Assembly (NCBI RefSeq): GCF_000259235.1
Contig: NC_017733.1
Location: 1,364,001 to 1,428,000 of the forward strand
Source: Helicobacter pylori_CU
GTDB lineage: Bacteria > Campylobacterota > Campylobacteria > Campylobacterales > Helicobacteraceae
DNA: 64,000 bases
Reading direction: 5' to 3'
In this document: one piece after another, positions 48,362 to 57,978 of the stretch
Layout: each line of letters begins with the position of its first letter
How positions within the stretch are numbered: the stretch's first letter is position 1
Made by a program: the position numbers and the translations under genes
The notes under the pieces: generated by a model
What the model was told of the DNA's origin: nothing
The model's input: the letters and a program-made list of their open reading frames with translations, nothing else
The model's database searches: none

Positions 48362-48548
48362 TTTCCTTTATAAGCGGGTTTGCCTTTAACTTTTGGGGCG
48401 TTGATCATTTTGTTATAAAATTTATTTTTTTAAGGGGATAGGGGGGTATTTTGCGATAACACCCCCCCTTAAAAACCCCCTAACCCCCTAAGACCGCCTT
48501 AAGAAATTATCGCTTGATTAAAATCAAGCTCTTTTATTGTTTGATTGT

Positions 48549-48572
48549 AAAAAATGCTAAAAAGCATTTTTT
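48549..48572. terminator. Terminator downstream of hsdS
   Basis: AAAAAATGCT-AAAA-AGCATTTTTT inverted repeat, 25 bases beyond the hsdS stop on the minus strand, with the same GATTGT flank as 41018. Confidence 0.75.
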
Positions 48573-48596
48573 AGGTTTTATTTTTGTTTATAAAAC

Positions 48597-49781
48597 TTAT
48601 TTTTTTAAAACCCTGATTTTAGCGCTCATTAAATCGTGGTTTAAGGCTTTTTTGATGTTTTCAAACTGGCGTTTTTTGTTTTTAAGGCTAATGATTTCAT
48701 GATCCAAAGCGCTTAAAATGTTAGCGATAGCGATTTGTTCGTCTAAATCTTTAGGGACAAAAAAATCAATTTCTTCAAAAACTTGTTTTGATATTATATA
48801 AGTAGCAGTAACTCCTGCTTTTCCTAATAAATATTGTTTATTATTTTCCATCAAATAATAAATAAAATCTGCATTAAAATCTTTGTTAGGAATAATAGCG
48901 TTTATCTGTTGATTACAAGCCCCATTAACTCTTAAAATTGCATTTTTCCCAATACTAGCAATACAAGTAACCAAAACACTATTTTTTGGTATCATTCTTA
49001 TCGTATCCAATCCTTTTTGCGTGATTTTTCGCTCTGAGTTAAAAATATCTTTATTGTCATTTATATCTGTTGGTGTGATCCAAGAAATTGTTCCATTCCA
49101 ATACTCGCTAATTTGTGTTAAAGGTGTAGAGCCTGTGATAATAATTCCAAAATCTTTAACTTTTACTCTTTGCCAATTTTGATTGAAGCCTTTCAAGCGT
49201 TTCCTTTGGCTCAATAGTTCAAAGCTTAAAGCTTTTTTAACGCTCTCTTTTTTAAGAATGAGGGCGTCTAAAGAATAAAGATAACGATCCACATCGCTTA
49301 AAATGTTAGCGATAGCGATTTGTTCGTTTAGGGGAGGTAGGGGGATTAAAGTGTTTTTAAAATTATCGTTATAAAGTCTTAAGATAGTTGTATGCTCTGT
49401 ATTCCATTTCACATGAGAATAAGCATAAAATAAAAAATCATTTTTAACTAATGTTTCATCGTTGTCAATCCAAACGATATTTGAGTCTTGAAAATAAGCG
49501 GGTTTTCCATCATAAATGACTGCCCTACCAATAGTTCCGGAAGCAGAGATTAAAATATCGCCTTTTTTTGGAAAAGAATATTTTGTTTTGTATTCTAAAA
49601 ATAGCTTTTTTGAAATAAAGGCATCAGCGGTGTTGCCAAATGTGCCTATTTTATAGAACGGAATTTCACCATATCGTGTTGTTTGATGTTTCATAACTCT
49701 TTTACACATGCATGGTTTGCCAACATCCCCAAGCCTCACTCTTTGCCAAGCTTTTGGTAAGGGCGTTGTTAATGCGTCCAT
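48597..49781 (-). CDS. hsdS: Type I restriction-modification specificity subunit HsdS (orphan)
   Basis: A 394-aa two-TRD specificity protein. TRD1 spans about 10-145 (AWQRVRLGDVGKPC start). The conserved helical spacer PLPPLNEQIAIANILSDVDRYLYSL follows, then TRD2 from about 205 (NWQRVKVKDFGIII) and a second spacer DEQIAIANILSALDHEIISL. The two spacers share 33 identical bases (48711-48743 region and 49296-49328 region). There is no hsdM or hsdR next to it, so it must work with subunits encoded elsewhere or serve as a TRD reservoir. Full length. Confidence 0.93.
   Translation of the reverse strand: MDALTTPLPKAWQRVRLGDVGKPCMCKRVMKHQTTRYGEIPFYKIGTFGNTADAFISKKLFLEYKTKYSFPKKGDILISASGTIGRAVIYDGKPAYFQDSNIVWIDNDETLVKNDFLFYAYSHVKWNTEHTTILRLYNDNFKNTLIPLPPLNEQIAIANILSDVDRYLYSLDALILKKESVKKALSFELLSQRKRLKGFNQNWQRVKVKDFGIIITGSTPLTQISEYWNGTISWITPTDINDNKDIFNSERKITQKGLDTIRMIPKNSVLVTCIASIGKNAILRVNGACNQQINAIIPNKDFNADFIYYLMENNKQYLLGKAGVTATYIISKQVFEEIDFFVPKDLDEQIAIANILSALDHEIISLKNKKRQFENIKKALNHDLMSAKIRVLKK
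48711..48742 (-). repeat. Direct repeat copy 2 in hsdS
   Basis: A 32-base block (GCTTAAAATGTTAGCGATAG then CGATTTGTTCGT) identical to 49296-49327, encoding the second NEQIAIANIL-type spacer. Confidence 0.95.
49296..49327 (-). repeat. Direct repeat copy 1 in hsdS
   Basis: Identical to 48711-48742, placed after TRD1 as the other copy is after TRD2. It allows recombination that swaps or moves recognition domains. Confidence 0.95.
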
Positions 49782-49822
49782 GCGTCCTACCCAATAATCC
49801 TAAAGTGCCTTAATGGAAGCAT

Positions 49823-50704
49823 TCAAAACACCACCGTTTTGTTTTCATGCACAAAGACTCTGTCTTCTAAAACGAGTTTTAAAGCCCTAGCCAAAACCAG
49901 TTTTTCTATATCCTTACCCGCTAGGCGCATTTTTTCCACGCTGTAATTGTGGTTAATGGGCAGAGTGTCTTGTAAAATAATCGGCCCAGCATCAAGGCTT
50001 TCATTCACAAAATGCGCCGTGGCCCCGATGACTTTCACGCCCCTTTCAAACGCTTGCTGGTAAGGGTTAGCCCCAATGAATGCGGGCAAGAAACTATGAT
50101 GGATATTGAGAATCTGATTTTCATAGCGCTTCGTAAAATCATGGCTTAAAATACGCATGTATTTGGCTAAAACGAGCAAATCCGCGCTCACTTTGTGTTT
50201 TAATTCCAGGTCTTTAATGATCGCTAAAACTTCTTTTTCATGCAAGTTTTGATCGATACAAGGCGCATGAAAATAAGGGATGTCAAATTTTTCCACTAAA
50301 GGGCGTAAAACCTCGTAATTAGAAATAACGCCTAAAATTTGAGCGTTCAATTCCCCCCCATACACCCTTAAAAGCAAATCCCCTAAGCAATGGCTCTCTT
50401 TAGTAGCGAGTAAAATAATGTTTTTTTTATGCGTTAAAATGACTTCAATCAATAGCTCGTTAAAGTTTTCTAGGGCTTTAAAAAGAGCGGTTTTTAAGGA
50501 TCGCTCTTCTTGCTCTTTCATTTCAGTATTCAAGGGCTTGATTTCTTTTTGGATTTTTAGCCGCATGAAAAAGCGTTGTTTTAAGGGATCAACAAATTCA
50601 TCGTTTTTGACGATGTTATAGCCCTTGTTAGCGATAGTGGTGCTAATCGCGCTCACCAAACCTTTAGAGTCTCTAGCTTGAATTTTTAAAATAAATTCTA
50701 ACAT
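49823..50704 (-). CDS. purU: Formyltetrahydrofolate deformylase PurU
   Basis: A 293-aa protein: N-terminal ACT domain (EFILKIQARDSKGLVSAI) and a C-terminal formyltransferase-fold hydrolase with LAKYMRILSHDF, NIHHSFLPAFIGANPYQQA (catalytic His/Asn region) and FVNESLDAGPII (catalytic Asp). It releases formate from 10-formyl-THF. ATG 50704 is preferred over 50710 because of family start and spacing; both are possible. Follows sppA at its 3' end and overlaps it slightly if the longer start is used. Confidence 0.94.
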   Translation of the reverse strand: MLEFILKIQARDSKGLVSAISTTIANKGYNIVKNDEFVDPLKQRFFMRLKIQKEIKPLNTEMKEQEERSLKTALFKALENFNELLIEVILTHKKNIILLATKESHCLGDLLLRVYGGELNAQILGVISNYEVLRPLVEKFDIPYFHAPCIDQNLHEKEVLAIIKDLELKHKVSADLLVLAKYMRILSHDFTKRYENQILNIHHSFLPAFIGANPYQQAFERGVKVIGATAHFVNESLDAGPIILQDTLPINHNYSVEKMRLAGKDIEKLVLARALKLVLEDRVFVHENKTVVF

Positions 50705-50706
50705 AT

Positions 50707-51585
50707 TCATCTCATCAATAATTGATAGCCAAACGCTTGCGTGATGATGCTTGTAACCGATTGCGTGGCTTTTTCAATGAAGCGCTCCATAGGGCTTTTT
50801 TCTAGCCAATAGGCTTTTTTAACCTTACTCAATTCCATTAAACGATCTTGGGCTTGTTTGATCGTGCTGATTTTATCAATGAGTTTTAATTTTAGAGCGT
50901 TTTGAGCGCTAAAGACCTTCCCTTCAGCAAAATCCTTATAATCCTTAGCGTTTAATTTCCTAGCTTTAGCGACATCATCCACAAACATTTGGTATTGCTC
51001 ATTGACTAAATTTTGCAAAAATTCTTTTTCGTTGGGTTTCCATGCTCTGGTGAAAGTGCCTATTTCTTTGTATTCGCCCGCATGCACGCCTTGAGTGGCT
51101 ACGCCGACTTTATTGAGCAAATTTTCCACATTCGCGCTTGAAAAAATCACCCCAATCGATCCGATCAAGCTCGCTTTAGAGGCATAAACTTCGCTCGCTT
51201 GCATACCCGCATAATAGCTCCCGCTCGCCATAACCCCCCTAGCATACGCTAAAACGGGCATTTTTTGCTTCAAATCAGCGATTTTTTCGCTCAATTCCAC
51301 GCTCGCTGACACCGCCCCACCAGGAGAGTCAATCAACAATAAAACGCCCTTAATGCTAGGGGTTTTTAAGATTTTATCCACTTCTTTGTCAAAATCCTCG
51401 GTGCTAAAAATCGCCCCATTTAAATAGAGTTTAGCGAGATTGGGCGGGGCGCTTGGCGTGCTTTCTTTAGCGCTAAAAAAGACTAATACAATGAGTAACA
51501 GCACAAACGACTTGAAATACTTCGTGATAAAATCTAAAGGCATAATGATTAAAGCCCTAAAGATTTTTTGAATGAAACTCCACAT
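50707..51585 (-). CDS. sppA: Signal peptide peptidase SppA
   Basis: A 292-aa inner-membrane serine protease of the short (67K-half) SppA type. N-terminal anchor FVLLLIVLVFFSA at about 25-40, INSPGG-like IDSPGGAVSASVELSE near 85, and the Ser nucleophile in VMASGSYYAGMQASEVYA near 120, with Lys further on. It clears signal peptides. ATG 51585 preceded by AGGAAAAG is used; an upstream ATG at 51636 lies within the promoter. Confidence 0.94.
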   Translation of the reverse strand: MWSFIQKIFRALIIMPLDFITKYFKSFVLLLIVLVFFSAKESTPSAPPNLAKLYLNGAIFSTEDFDKEVDKILKTPSIKGVLLLIDSPGGAVSASVELSEKIADLKQKMPVLAYARGVMASGSYYAGMQASEVYASKASLIGSIGVIFSSANVENLLNKVGVATQGVHAGEYKEIGTFTRAWKPNEKEFLQNLVNEQYQMFVDDVAKARKLNAKDYKDFAEGKVFSAQNALKLKLIDKISTIKQAQDRLMELSKVKKAYWLEKSPMERFIEKATQSVTSIITQAFGYQLLMR

Positions 51586-51623
51586 GCAGCTTTTCCTAAA
51601 CTTAATATTTGACCATAAGAGTG

Positions 51624-51630
51624 TATTATA
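51624..51630. promoter_or_regulatory. Overlapping divergent -10 boxes (sppA / 51656 gene)
   Basis: The heptamer TATTATA reads TATTAT on the plus strand and TATAAT on the minus strand. It could start both genes with leaders of about 20 and 33 nt, so the two promoters would exclude each other. Confidence 0.5.
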
Positions 51631-51655
51631 CTTCAAATGTTTTAAGGATTAAATC

Positions 51656-51913
51656 ATGGCGTGTAAATTTTGCCCTAAGATCAGAAAAACAGACTGGATT
51701 TTTATTTTAATCGCCGCTTTAGGTTTTTATTTAGTTAATAAGCTAGGGTATGCGCCCCAATTCACCCCCACTTCAAAGCTTTCACGCCCTCTTTCACGCC
51801 CTATTGAAAAGCCTAATAATATAACCGAAGAAGAAAGGAAAAAGCGTTTTATAGAGCTGCAAAAAGAATGCTTACTCCATAAAGACAAAAAGGCGTGCGA
51901 AGAGGTTTTTTAG
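51656..51913 (+). CDS. Small single-pass membrane protein, unknown
   Basis: An 85-aa protein. Cys-x2-Cys at the N-terminus (CKFCPK), one membrane helix at about 13-28 (DWIFILIAALGFYLVNKLGY), a proline/arginine-rich linker (SRPLSRPIEKP), then a charged helix with two Cys (KECLLHKDKKACEEVF). AAGGATTAAATC precedes ATG. Conserved-looking but not recognised. The paired cysteines suggest metal binding or disulfide formation. Confidence 0.75.
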   Translation: MACKFCPKIRKTDWIFILIAALGFYLVNKLGYAPQFTPTSKLSRPLSRPIEKPNNITEEERKKRFIELQKECLLHKDKKACEEVF

Positions 51914-52069
51914 ATTGTTTTTGTTGTTTTTTTGCGCTTTTTAGGGTCATTGTAAATTTTATACGCCCTTTTTGTTTGTAAAAAGCTTTTTTTAGCGGTG
52001 GTTTTTAGCTATTCTAACAACCCCCAACACCCCAAAATTCAAGCGCTCTTAAGCTAAGTCTAAGTCTAC

Positions 52070-52075
52070 TATAAT
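52070..52075 (+). promoter_or_regulatory. -10 box for the TIR operon
   Basis: TATAAT 80 bases before the TIR gene, preceded by GTCTAC. Confidence 0.55.
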
Positions 52076-52154
52076 CAAAAGATTTTAAAGGGAACTTAAA
52101 ATCGTATTTATAAAGGTTTGAGAATTTCATAAAAATATTAAAGGAAAATATATC

Positions 52155-52859
52155 ATGAAAGCCTTTGTGGTTGATTTAGATAGTAGTGAAAATCAAAGTA
52201 TTTTAAAACCCATCGCACGCCCTTTTAACAACCAAGCCCATCAAGTTAATGAAGCGGCTGAAAAGATTCACGAACTCATTAAAAACGCCCCATATTCTAA
52301 CGACAACATCGTTTTAAAACGCAATGAAATCAAAGAAGCCTTTTTTAGTCCGTTCAAACCGCAACTAAAAAACACTCAAGTGTTCCTCTCGCATTCGCAT
52401 GCGGATAAAAATAAGGCTTTAGAGGTTAAAGACTATTTGGAAAGCCAAACAAAACGCAAAGTGTTTATCGATTCGCTTTTTTGGGATTATAAAGACGATG
52501 TCTTAAACAAATTGGCAAAACACGATGATATAAGCAAGATTGAAGACGCTTTCACGCTCATTCTCAGAGAATCTTTACAAGATGTGATTGAAAAATGCCC
52601 TTATTTCGTGTTTTTACAGAGTAAGAACAGCGTTTCTCTTAATCAAGATCTATCACGCATCACTTATTCCGCATGGATTTATGAAGAATTAAAGATCGCT
52701 AACACTTTTATAACTGGCACTACTCTAAAAGAATCGCGCATTAAAGCCATGCGCGTTTCTTACGATGCCACAAACTTATTAAGGAGGTTTAAACCTATCT
52801 CTCTTGATAGTTTGTGCAAGAAAATCGCTCCTAATCTTATAACAAAGGATACAAAATGA
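52155..52859 (+). CDS. TIR-domain protein
   Basis: A 234-aa soluble protein. About 72 residues of alpha-helical N-terminus precede a TIR fold: betaA/box 1 as QVFLSHSHADKNKALEVKDY (75-94), then KRKVFIDS (betaB), PYFVFLQSKNSV (betaD) and the alphaC segment YSAWIYEELKIANTF, where Trp174 and Glu177 match the W-x2-E catalytic position of NAD-cleaving TIRs. Bacterial TIR proteins are either antiphage NADase or cyclase effectors or host-signalling interferers. ATG follows AAAGGA at 11 bases. It overlaps the lipoprotein gene by 4 bases (ATGA), making a probable operon. Confidence 0.8.
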   Translation: MKAFVVDLDSSENQSILKPIARPFNNQAHQVNEAAEKIHELIKNAPYSNDNIVLKRNEIKEAFFSPFKPQLKNTQVFLSHSHADKNKALEVKDYLESQTKRKVFIDSLFWDYKDDVLNKLAKHDDISKIEDAFTLILRESLQDVIEKCPYFVFLQSKNSVSLNQDLSRITYSAWIYEELKIANTFITGTTLKESRIKAMRVSYDATNLLRRFKPISLDSLCKKIAPNLITKDTK

Positions 52860-53305
52860 AAACTTATCAAAAATTACTAAGTGCAAGCTGTTTGGCGTTG
52901 TATTTAGTGGGCTGTGGGAATGGTGGTGGTGGTGAATCGCCGATTGAGATGATTGCAAATAGCGAGGGTGCGTTTCAAATCGACTCCAAAGCAGATAGAG
53001 TTACTATTCAAGGCGTGAAGCTTAATAGAGGTAATTGTGTTGTCAGTTTTTCTCAAATATATGCTCGAGCAATTTCTATACAAGACTTTAAAGATGAGGC
53101 AAGTACATATGAGTATATAAAAGATAAGAAAAATTTAGCAGAAATGCAGAATAAAATTTCTCAATTAGAGCAAAAGGGTGTGATGATGGAACCTCAAACC
53201 CTTAAATTTGGAGAAAGTTTAAAAGGCATTTCTCAAGGGTGCGATATTATAGAAGCAGAAATACAAACCAACAAAGGCACTTGGACTTTTAACTTTAACA
53301 GATAA
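52856..53305 (+). CDS. Lipoprotein in the TIR operon
   Basis: A 149-aa protein with signal peptide KLLSASCLALYLVGC and lipidated Cys at about 21, then a glycine-rich start (GNGGGGESPIE). The mature part is beta-rich with two further Cys (NRGNCVVSF, SQGCDII) that could pair, and a helical middle (YIKDKKNLAEMQNKISQLEQ). No domain recognised. Start overlaps the TIR stop (ATGA). Confidence 0.75.
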   Translation: MKTYQKLLSASCLALYLVGCGNGGGGESPIEMIANSEGAFQIDSKADRVTIQGVKLNRGNCVVSFSQIYARAISIQDFKDEASTYEYIKDKKNLAEMQNKISQLEQKGVMMEPQTLKFGESLKGISQGCDIIEAEIQTNKGTWTFNFNR

Positions 53306-53314
53306 ATATCAAAC

Positions 53315-53740
53315 ATGGAAAATACCCCAAAAGACAGAGCAAAAATCCTTATAGAAGAGCTTAAAATCTTACAAGGCGTTATCAACAGAATGGCACAAAA
53401 TTCTTTGGAGTGCAAAAAATGGACTCTCGCGCTCGCTGTGGGTGTCTTATCCCTCAAAGTAGAGGCGATCTCTCATCTTTATGGGTTATGCGTTTTAGGG
53501 GTGTTGTTGGCATGCTTTTATCTTTTAGACGCTTATTATCTCATGCAAGAAAAATTATTCAGGGAGCAATACCAATGGCTCATAGAAAACAGACTTAAAA
53601 CCGATGAAAGGTTATTTGAAGTCTTTCCTGCTCATCAAACTTGCCGGTGCGCGCAATTCTTATGCTCCATGTTTTCGTTTAGCCTTTTCCCTTATTGGGT
53701 GTTAGGTCTTTGCTTGGTGGGCTATGGTTTTTGTTTTTGA
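53315..53740 (+). CDS. Membrane protein, third gene of the TIR operon
   Basis: A 141-aa protein: N-terminal cytoplasmic helix (RAKILIEELKILQGVINRMA), two close membrane helices (about 33-70, ALAVGVLSLKVEAI and LYGLCVLGVLLACFYLLDAY), then the segment YYLMQEKLFREQYQWLIENR, and one or two C-terminal helices. Two helices followed by YLLDAYYLMQEKLFRE resembles small membrane proteins described in other bacteria as possible effectors next to nucleotide-signalling genes, though this likeness is by eye only. Nine bases after the lipoprotein gene. Confidence 0.7.
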   Translation: MENTPKDRAKILIEELKILQGVINRMAQNSLECKKWTLALAVGVLSLKVEAISHLYGLCVLGVLLACFYLLDAYYLMQEKLFREQYQWLIENRLKTDERLFEVFPAHQTCRCAQFLCSMFSFSLFPYWVLGLCLVGYGFCF

Positions 53741-54569
53741 TTCTGTTTCAATGGAGTGTTGGCTATAAAATAACTTAACTTCAATCAAACGATAACTTTT
53801 GAAGCGTTTTAGAATTTAGGGTATCGCAAAATAATCCCCACCCCCTTATGATTTTCACTATAAGATAAAACTTCAAACTATAAAAATAAGGCTTTAAACA
53901 TCAATACTTGATGGGAACGGAGTTTTCAAATCCAAACGCATTCAATTACAATCAGATCAGACCCACCAAAAACACCAAAAGCAAAAATCAAACATTAAGA
54001 AATAAGAAACAACAAACAGCAAGCAACCAAAACACATGAAAACAAGGAGAAACAACAAAAGCCATAAGCAGTAAAAAACAAAATCAAGCGATTAAAATCA
54101 TTAAACATTAAACATTAAAAAAACAAGAAGCAATAAATCTAAACAAAAGAATTAAGAAAGCTCAACGCTAAATCCAACACAACTAGCAAAAAAATTTAAA
54201 GCAGCAAACAAGAAAACACTAACTTCAATTGAAGAGCAAAAAACCAAACATTAAAGCATAAGAATAAACAAAGTAAAAAATCAAACACAACAAACAAAAA
54301 CCATAAGCGATTAAAATCAAGCAAGCAAGAAATAAGATTTAAGAAACCAACACAAGCAAACTAAACACATTAAACATTAAATATAAAAACACTAACAACT
54401 AAAAATATAAGTATTAAGAAATAACAAACAATAAGCAAGCAAATATTAAAAACAATCAAGAAGTAAAAAAGAAAGAAAAGCCCAATCTTTCAAAACTAAG
54501 CAAAAAAAGTTCTTTTGTCAGGTAATACTCTTGGCTTTTAACAAGCGAATGTTAAAAGCTTTTCTCTAG
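53741..54569 (-). other. Gene-free, A-rich 3' flank of the 16S rRNA gene
   Basis: About 830 bases without a gene. From about 53930 to 54500 the plus strand is almost free of T-runs and very rich in A and CAA/AAC words (AAACATTAAACATTAAA repeated), so the rRNA-sense strand is U/G-rich. The start holds AACGATAACTTTTGAAGCG and GGTATCGCAAAATAATCCCC, elements that recur at 20310 and 48450. No tRNA fold seen. Confidence 0.6.
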
Positions 54570-56073
<1,504 letters not shown>

Positions 56074-56569
56074 AGTGTTTGTCCTAAAGCTCTTTTGTTT
56101 TTTGATAGGCTGTTGTTATTCCTAACAACAGCTTTAGCGTATCACAAGAACTCGTTTTATTTGATTATTGAATAAAACGGGTTGTGTTCTTAAGTATTAC
56201 AACAACAAAACAGAAAGAAACTTTTTAAAAAGGTTTAGCCAAACGCTAACCTAAAAATACTCTCATGCCATTCAGTCATCAATCATAATGATATAATCAT
56301 CATAATCAATGAAATTGATTGGCACTGGTTGGATAAGAATTTCTTATAAAAGAATGAAAGTTATAAAAACCCTCACTCTATTTAGTCAGTCATTACTTAC
56401 TTTGTTTTAGAATATCCCTTTAAAAAGAACTTCTATCAATTTGCTTAGTTTTCAAAGATCGTTTGCTTTAAACAGCTATCCTTGTAAGGTATCAAGCGGC
56501 TTTTCAAAAGCCCTTGCTGAAACAAGGAAATGAAAGTATAGTCATAGAAAGCTTAAGGTTTGCTTAAAT
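56074..56569 (-). other. 16S rRNA leader and promoter region
   Basis: About 500 bases with no ORF. It contains a perfect 9-bp hairpin at 56109-56132, AT-rich repeats (CATAATGATATAATCATCATAATC near 56283) and a minus-strand TATACT at 56540-56535, the best candidate -10 box for the 16S transcript. Confidence 0.55.
56109..56132 (-). other. 16S leader hairpin
   Basis: GCTGTTGTT-ATTCCT-AACAACAGC, a perfect 9-bp stem about 36 bases upstream of the 16S 5' end. Likely a processing or antitermination structure. Confidence 0.65.
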
Positions 56570-57349
56570 CTAGGGAATGTTTTGAAAAATATTTTGATTT
56601 TTTAGAGCGTTTAAAAATTGCACGATCTTTTCTTTAGGGATAATCACTAAACTTTCGTGGTTTTCTAAAGTGCTACTAGCCATTCCCATAAACTCCCCCA
56701 CTTCGCTAAAATAAGGCCTCCCTCCCCACAACACGCTCCCCTTTTTAAAAGAAGCATCAAGCGAAAGGAATTTTTTAGACTTCAAAAGTTCAGCCACAGA
56801 AATGTCCGTTGTCTGTATAGAAAAAGAATTCCCCTCATTTAACGCCGGGTAGTAGAGATCGGAATTGGGTGTTTTTTGATTGGTATAAGGATTTGAATGA
56901 AAAGTTTGAGCGTATTTTGTGTAAATCCTTGCATGATAATAGCTCTCTTCTCTTTTATGGCAATAATCGTCTCTAAAATCGGCGGTTTTTAAAAGCGAAA
57001 GCCCTTGATTCCTATCCATCGCCTCAAGGTGTAAGCTGGCTATACAAATCAGCTCTTTAGCGCTGCTGTCTTGCATTTTGGCTAAAATCATTTTAGGGTA
57101 CAAGCCATTAGAATAAAGCGTTTCAGAAGAAGCGATATAACGCCCGTTTTTGAGCAAAGTCGCATAGCCTTCTTTATAAGTCCCATCGCTAAAATACACT
57201 TTCAATAACGCAACAGAATAAACCCATGCAGGGAGCGTTGGATCAAGGGGCGGATCGTCTCTAACGATTTGAATGTTATTAGCGTTCATCATGCATGAGA
57301 ATAAAACGATACAACAACCAACCGCTAATCTTTTATGCCAACGCACCAT
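56570..57349 (-). CDS. Exported protein with degenerate trypsin-like features
   Basis: A 259-aa protein with signal peptide (LAVGCCIVLFSCMMNA, cleavage near 23). The order YKEGYATLLKNGRYIASSETL, then AMDRNQGLSLLKTADF, then GSVLWGGRPYFSEVGEFMGMAS mirrors chymotrypsin-fold proteases (start of barrel, Asp loop, Ser loop). The His-Asp-Ser triad residues are not evident, so it would be an inactive relative. This fold assignment is inference. It is monocistronic and divergent from ppiA. Confidence 0.65.
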   Translation of the reverse strand: MVRWHKRLAVGCCIVLFSCMMNANNIQIVRDDPPLDPTLPAWVYSVALLKVYFSDGTYKEGYATLLKNGRYIASSETLYSNGLYPKMILAKMQDSSAKELICIASLHLEAMDRNQGLSLLKTADFRDDYCHKREESYYHARIYTKYAQTFHSNPYTNQKTPNSDLYYPALNEGNSFSIQTTDISVAELLKSKKFLSLDASFKKGSVLWGGRPYFSEVGEFMGMASSTLENHESLVIIPKEKIVQFLNALKNQNIFQNIP

Positions 57350-57426
57350 TATCCAACTTACCGCTTAAATTTTAAAAGTATCCTACAACACTATCGGCTA
57401 AAATACCATTTGTTTTAATTTGTTGC

Positions 57427-57432
57427 TATAAT
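57427..57432 (+). promoter_or_regulatory. -10 box for ppiA-csrA-ispE-smpB-exbBD
   Basis: Extended -10 TGC-TATAAT, 41 bases before ppiA. Confidence 0.65.
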
Positions 57433-57472
57433 AGAGCATTTGAATGACAAAAGCTTATCGCAAAGGTTTATG

Positions 57473-57961
57473 ATGGATCCAATTAAAACTTATGAAATTA
57501 AAGAAGAAGAGCTTGCAAAAACCGCTTACGCCACGATCAAAACCAATAAAGGCCATATCACCCTAGAGCTTTTTTACAAAGACGCGCCCCAAGCGGTCAG
57601 TAACTTTGTAACTTTGGCTAAAGAGGGTTTTTATAACGGGCTTAACTTCCATCGTGTGATCGCAGGCTTTGTGGCTCAAGGAGGCTGCCCTTATGGCACA
57701 GGCACAGGCGGGCCAGAACACCGCATTAAATGCGAAGTGGCCCACAACCCCAACAAGCACAAAAGAGGCTCTATTTCTATGGCGCATGCTGGGAGAGACA
57801 CAGGGGGGAGTCAATTTTTCTTGTGTTTTGTGGATTTGCCCCATTTAGATGGCGAACACACCGTGTTTGGCAAAATCACTAGCGCAGAAGGCCTTAGCGT
57901 TTTGGACAAAATCAAACAAGGCGATATTATAGAAAGCGTTGTGTTTAGCCCTTCTCTATAA
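57473..57961 (+). CDS. ppiA: Peptidyl-prolyl cis-trans isomerase, cyclophilin type
   Basis: A 162-aa cytosolic cyclophilin without a signal peptide. YNGLNFHRVIAGFVAQGGCP near 57, SMAHAGRDTGGSQFFLCF near 100 (active-site Gln/Phe) and LDGEHTVFGKI are diagnostic. ATG 57473 has AAAGG at good spacing; 57440 and 57470 are less likely. First gene of the run to exbD. Confidence 0.96.
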   Translation: MDPIKTYEIKEEELAKTAYATIKTNKGHITLELFYKDAPQAVSNFVTLAKEGFYNGLNFHRVIAGFVAQGGCPYGTGTGGPEHRIKCEVAHNPNKHKRGSISMAHAGRDTGGSQFFLCFVDLPHLDGEHTVFGKITSAEGLSVLDKIKQGDIIESVVFSPSL

Positions 57962-57978
57962 GGAACAAGAGATTAGAC

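Noticed and set aside
53741..54569. tRNA genes in the 16S flank
   Set aside because: No cloverleaf or TTCGA arm seen; sequence is low-complexity A-rich.
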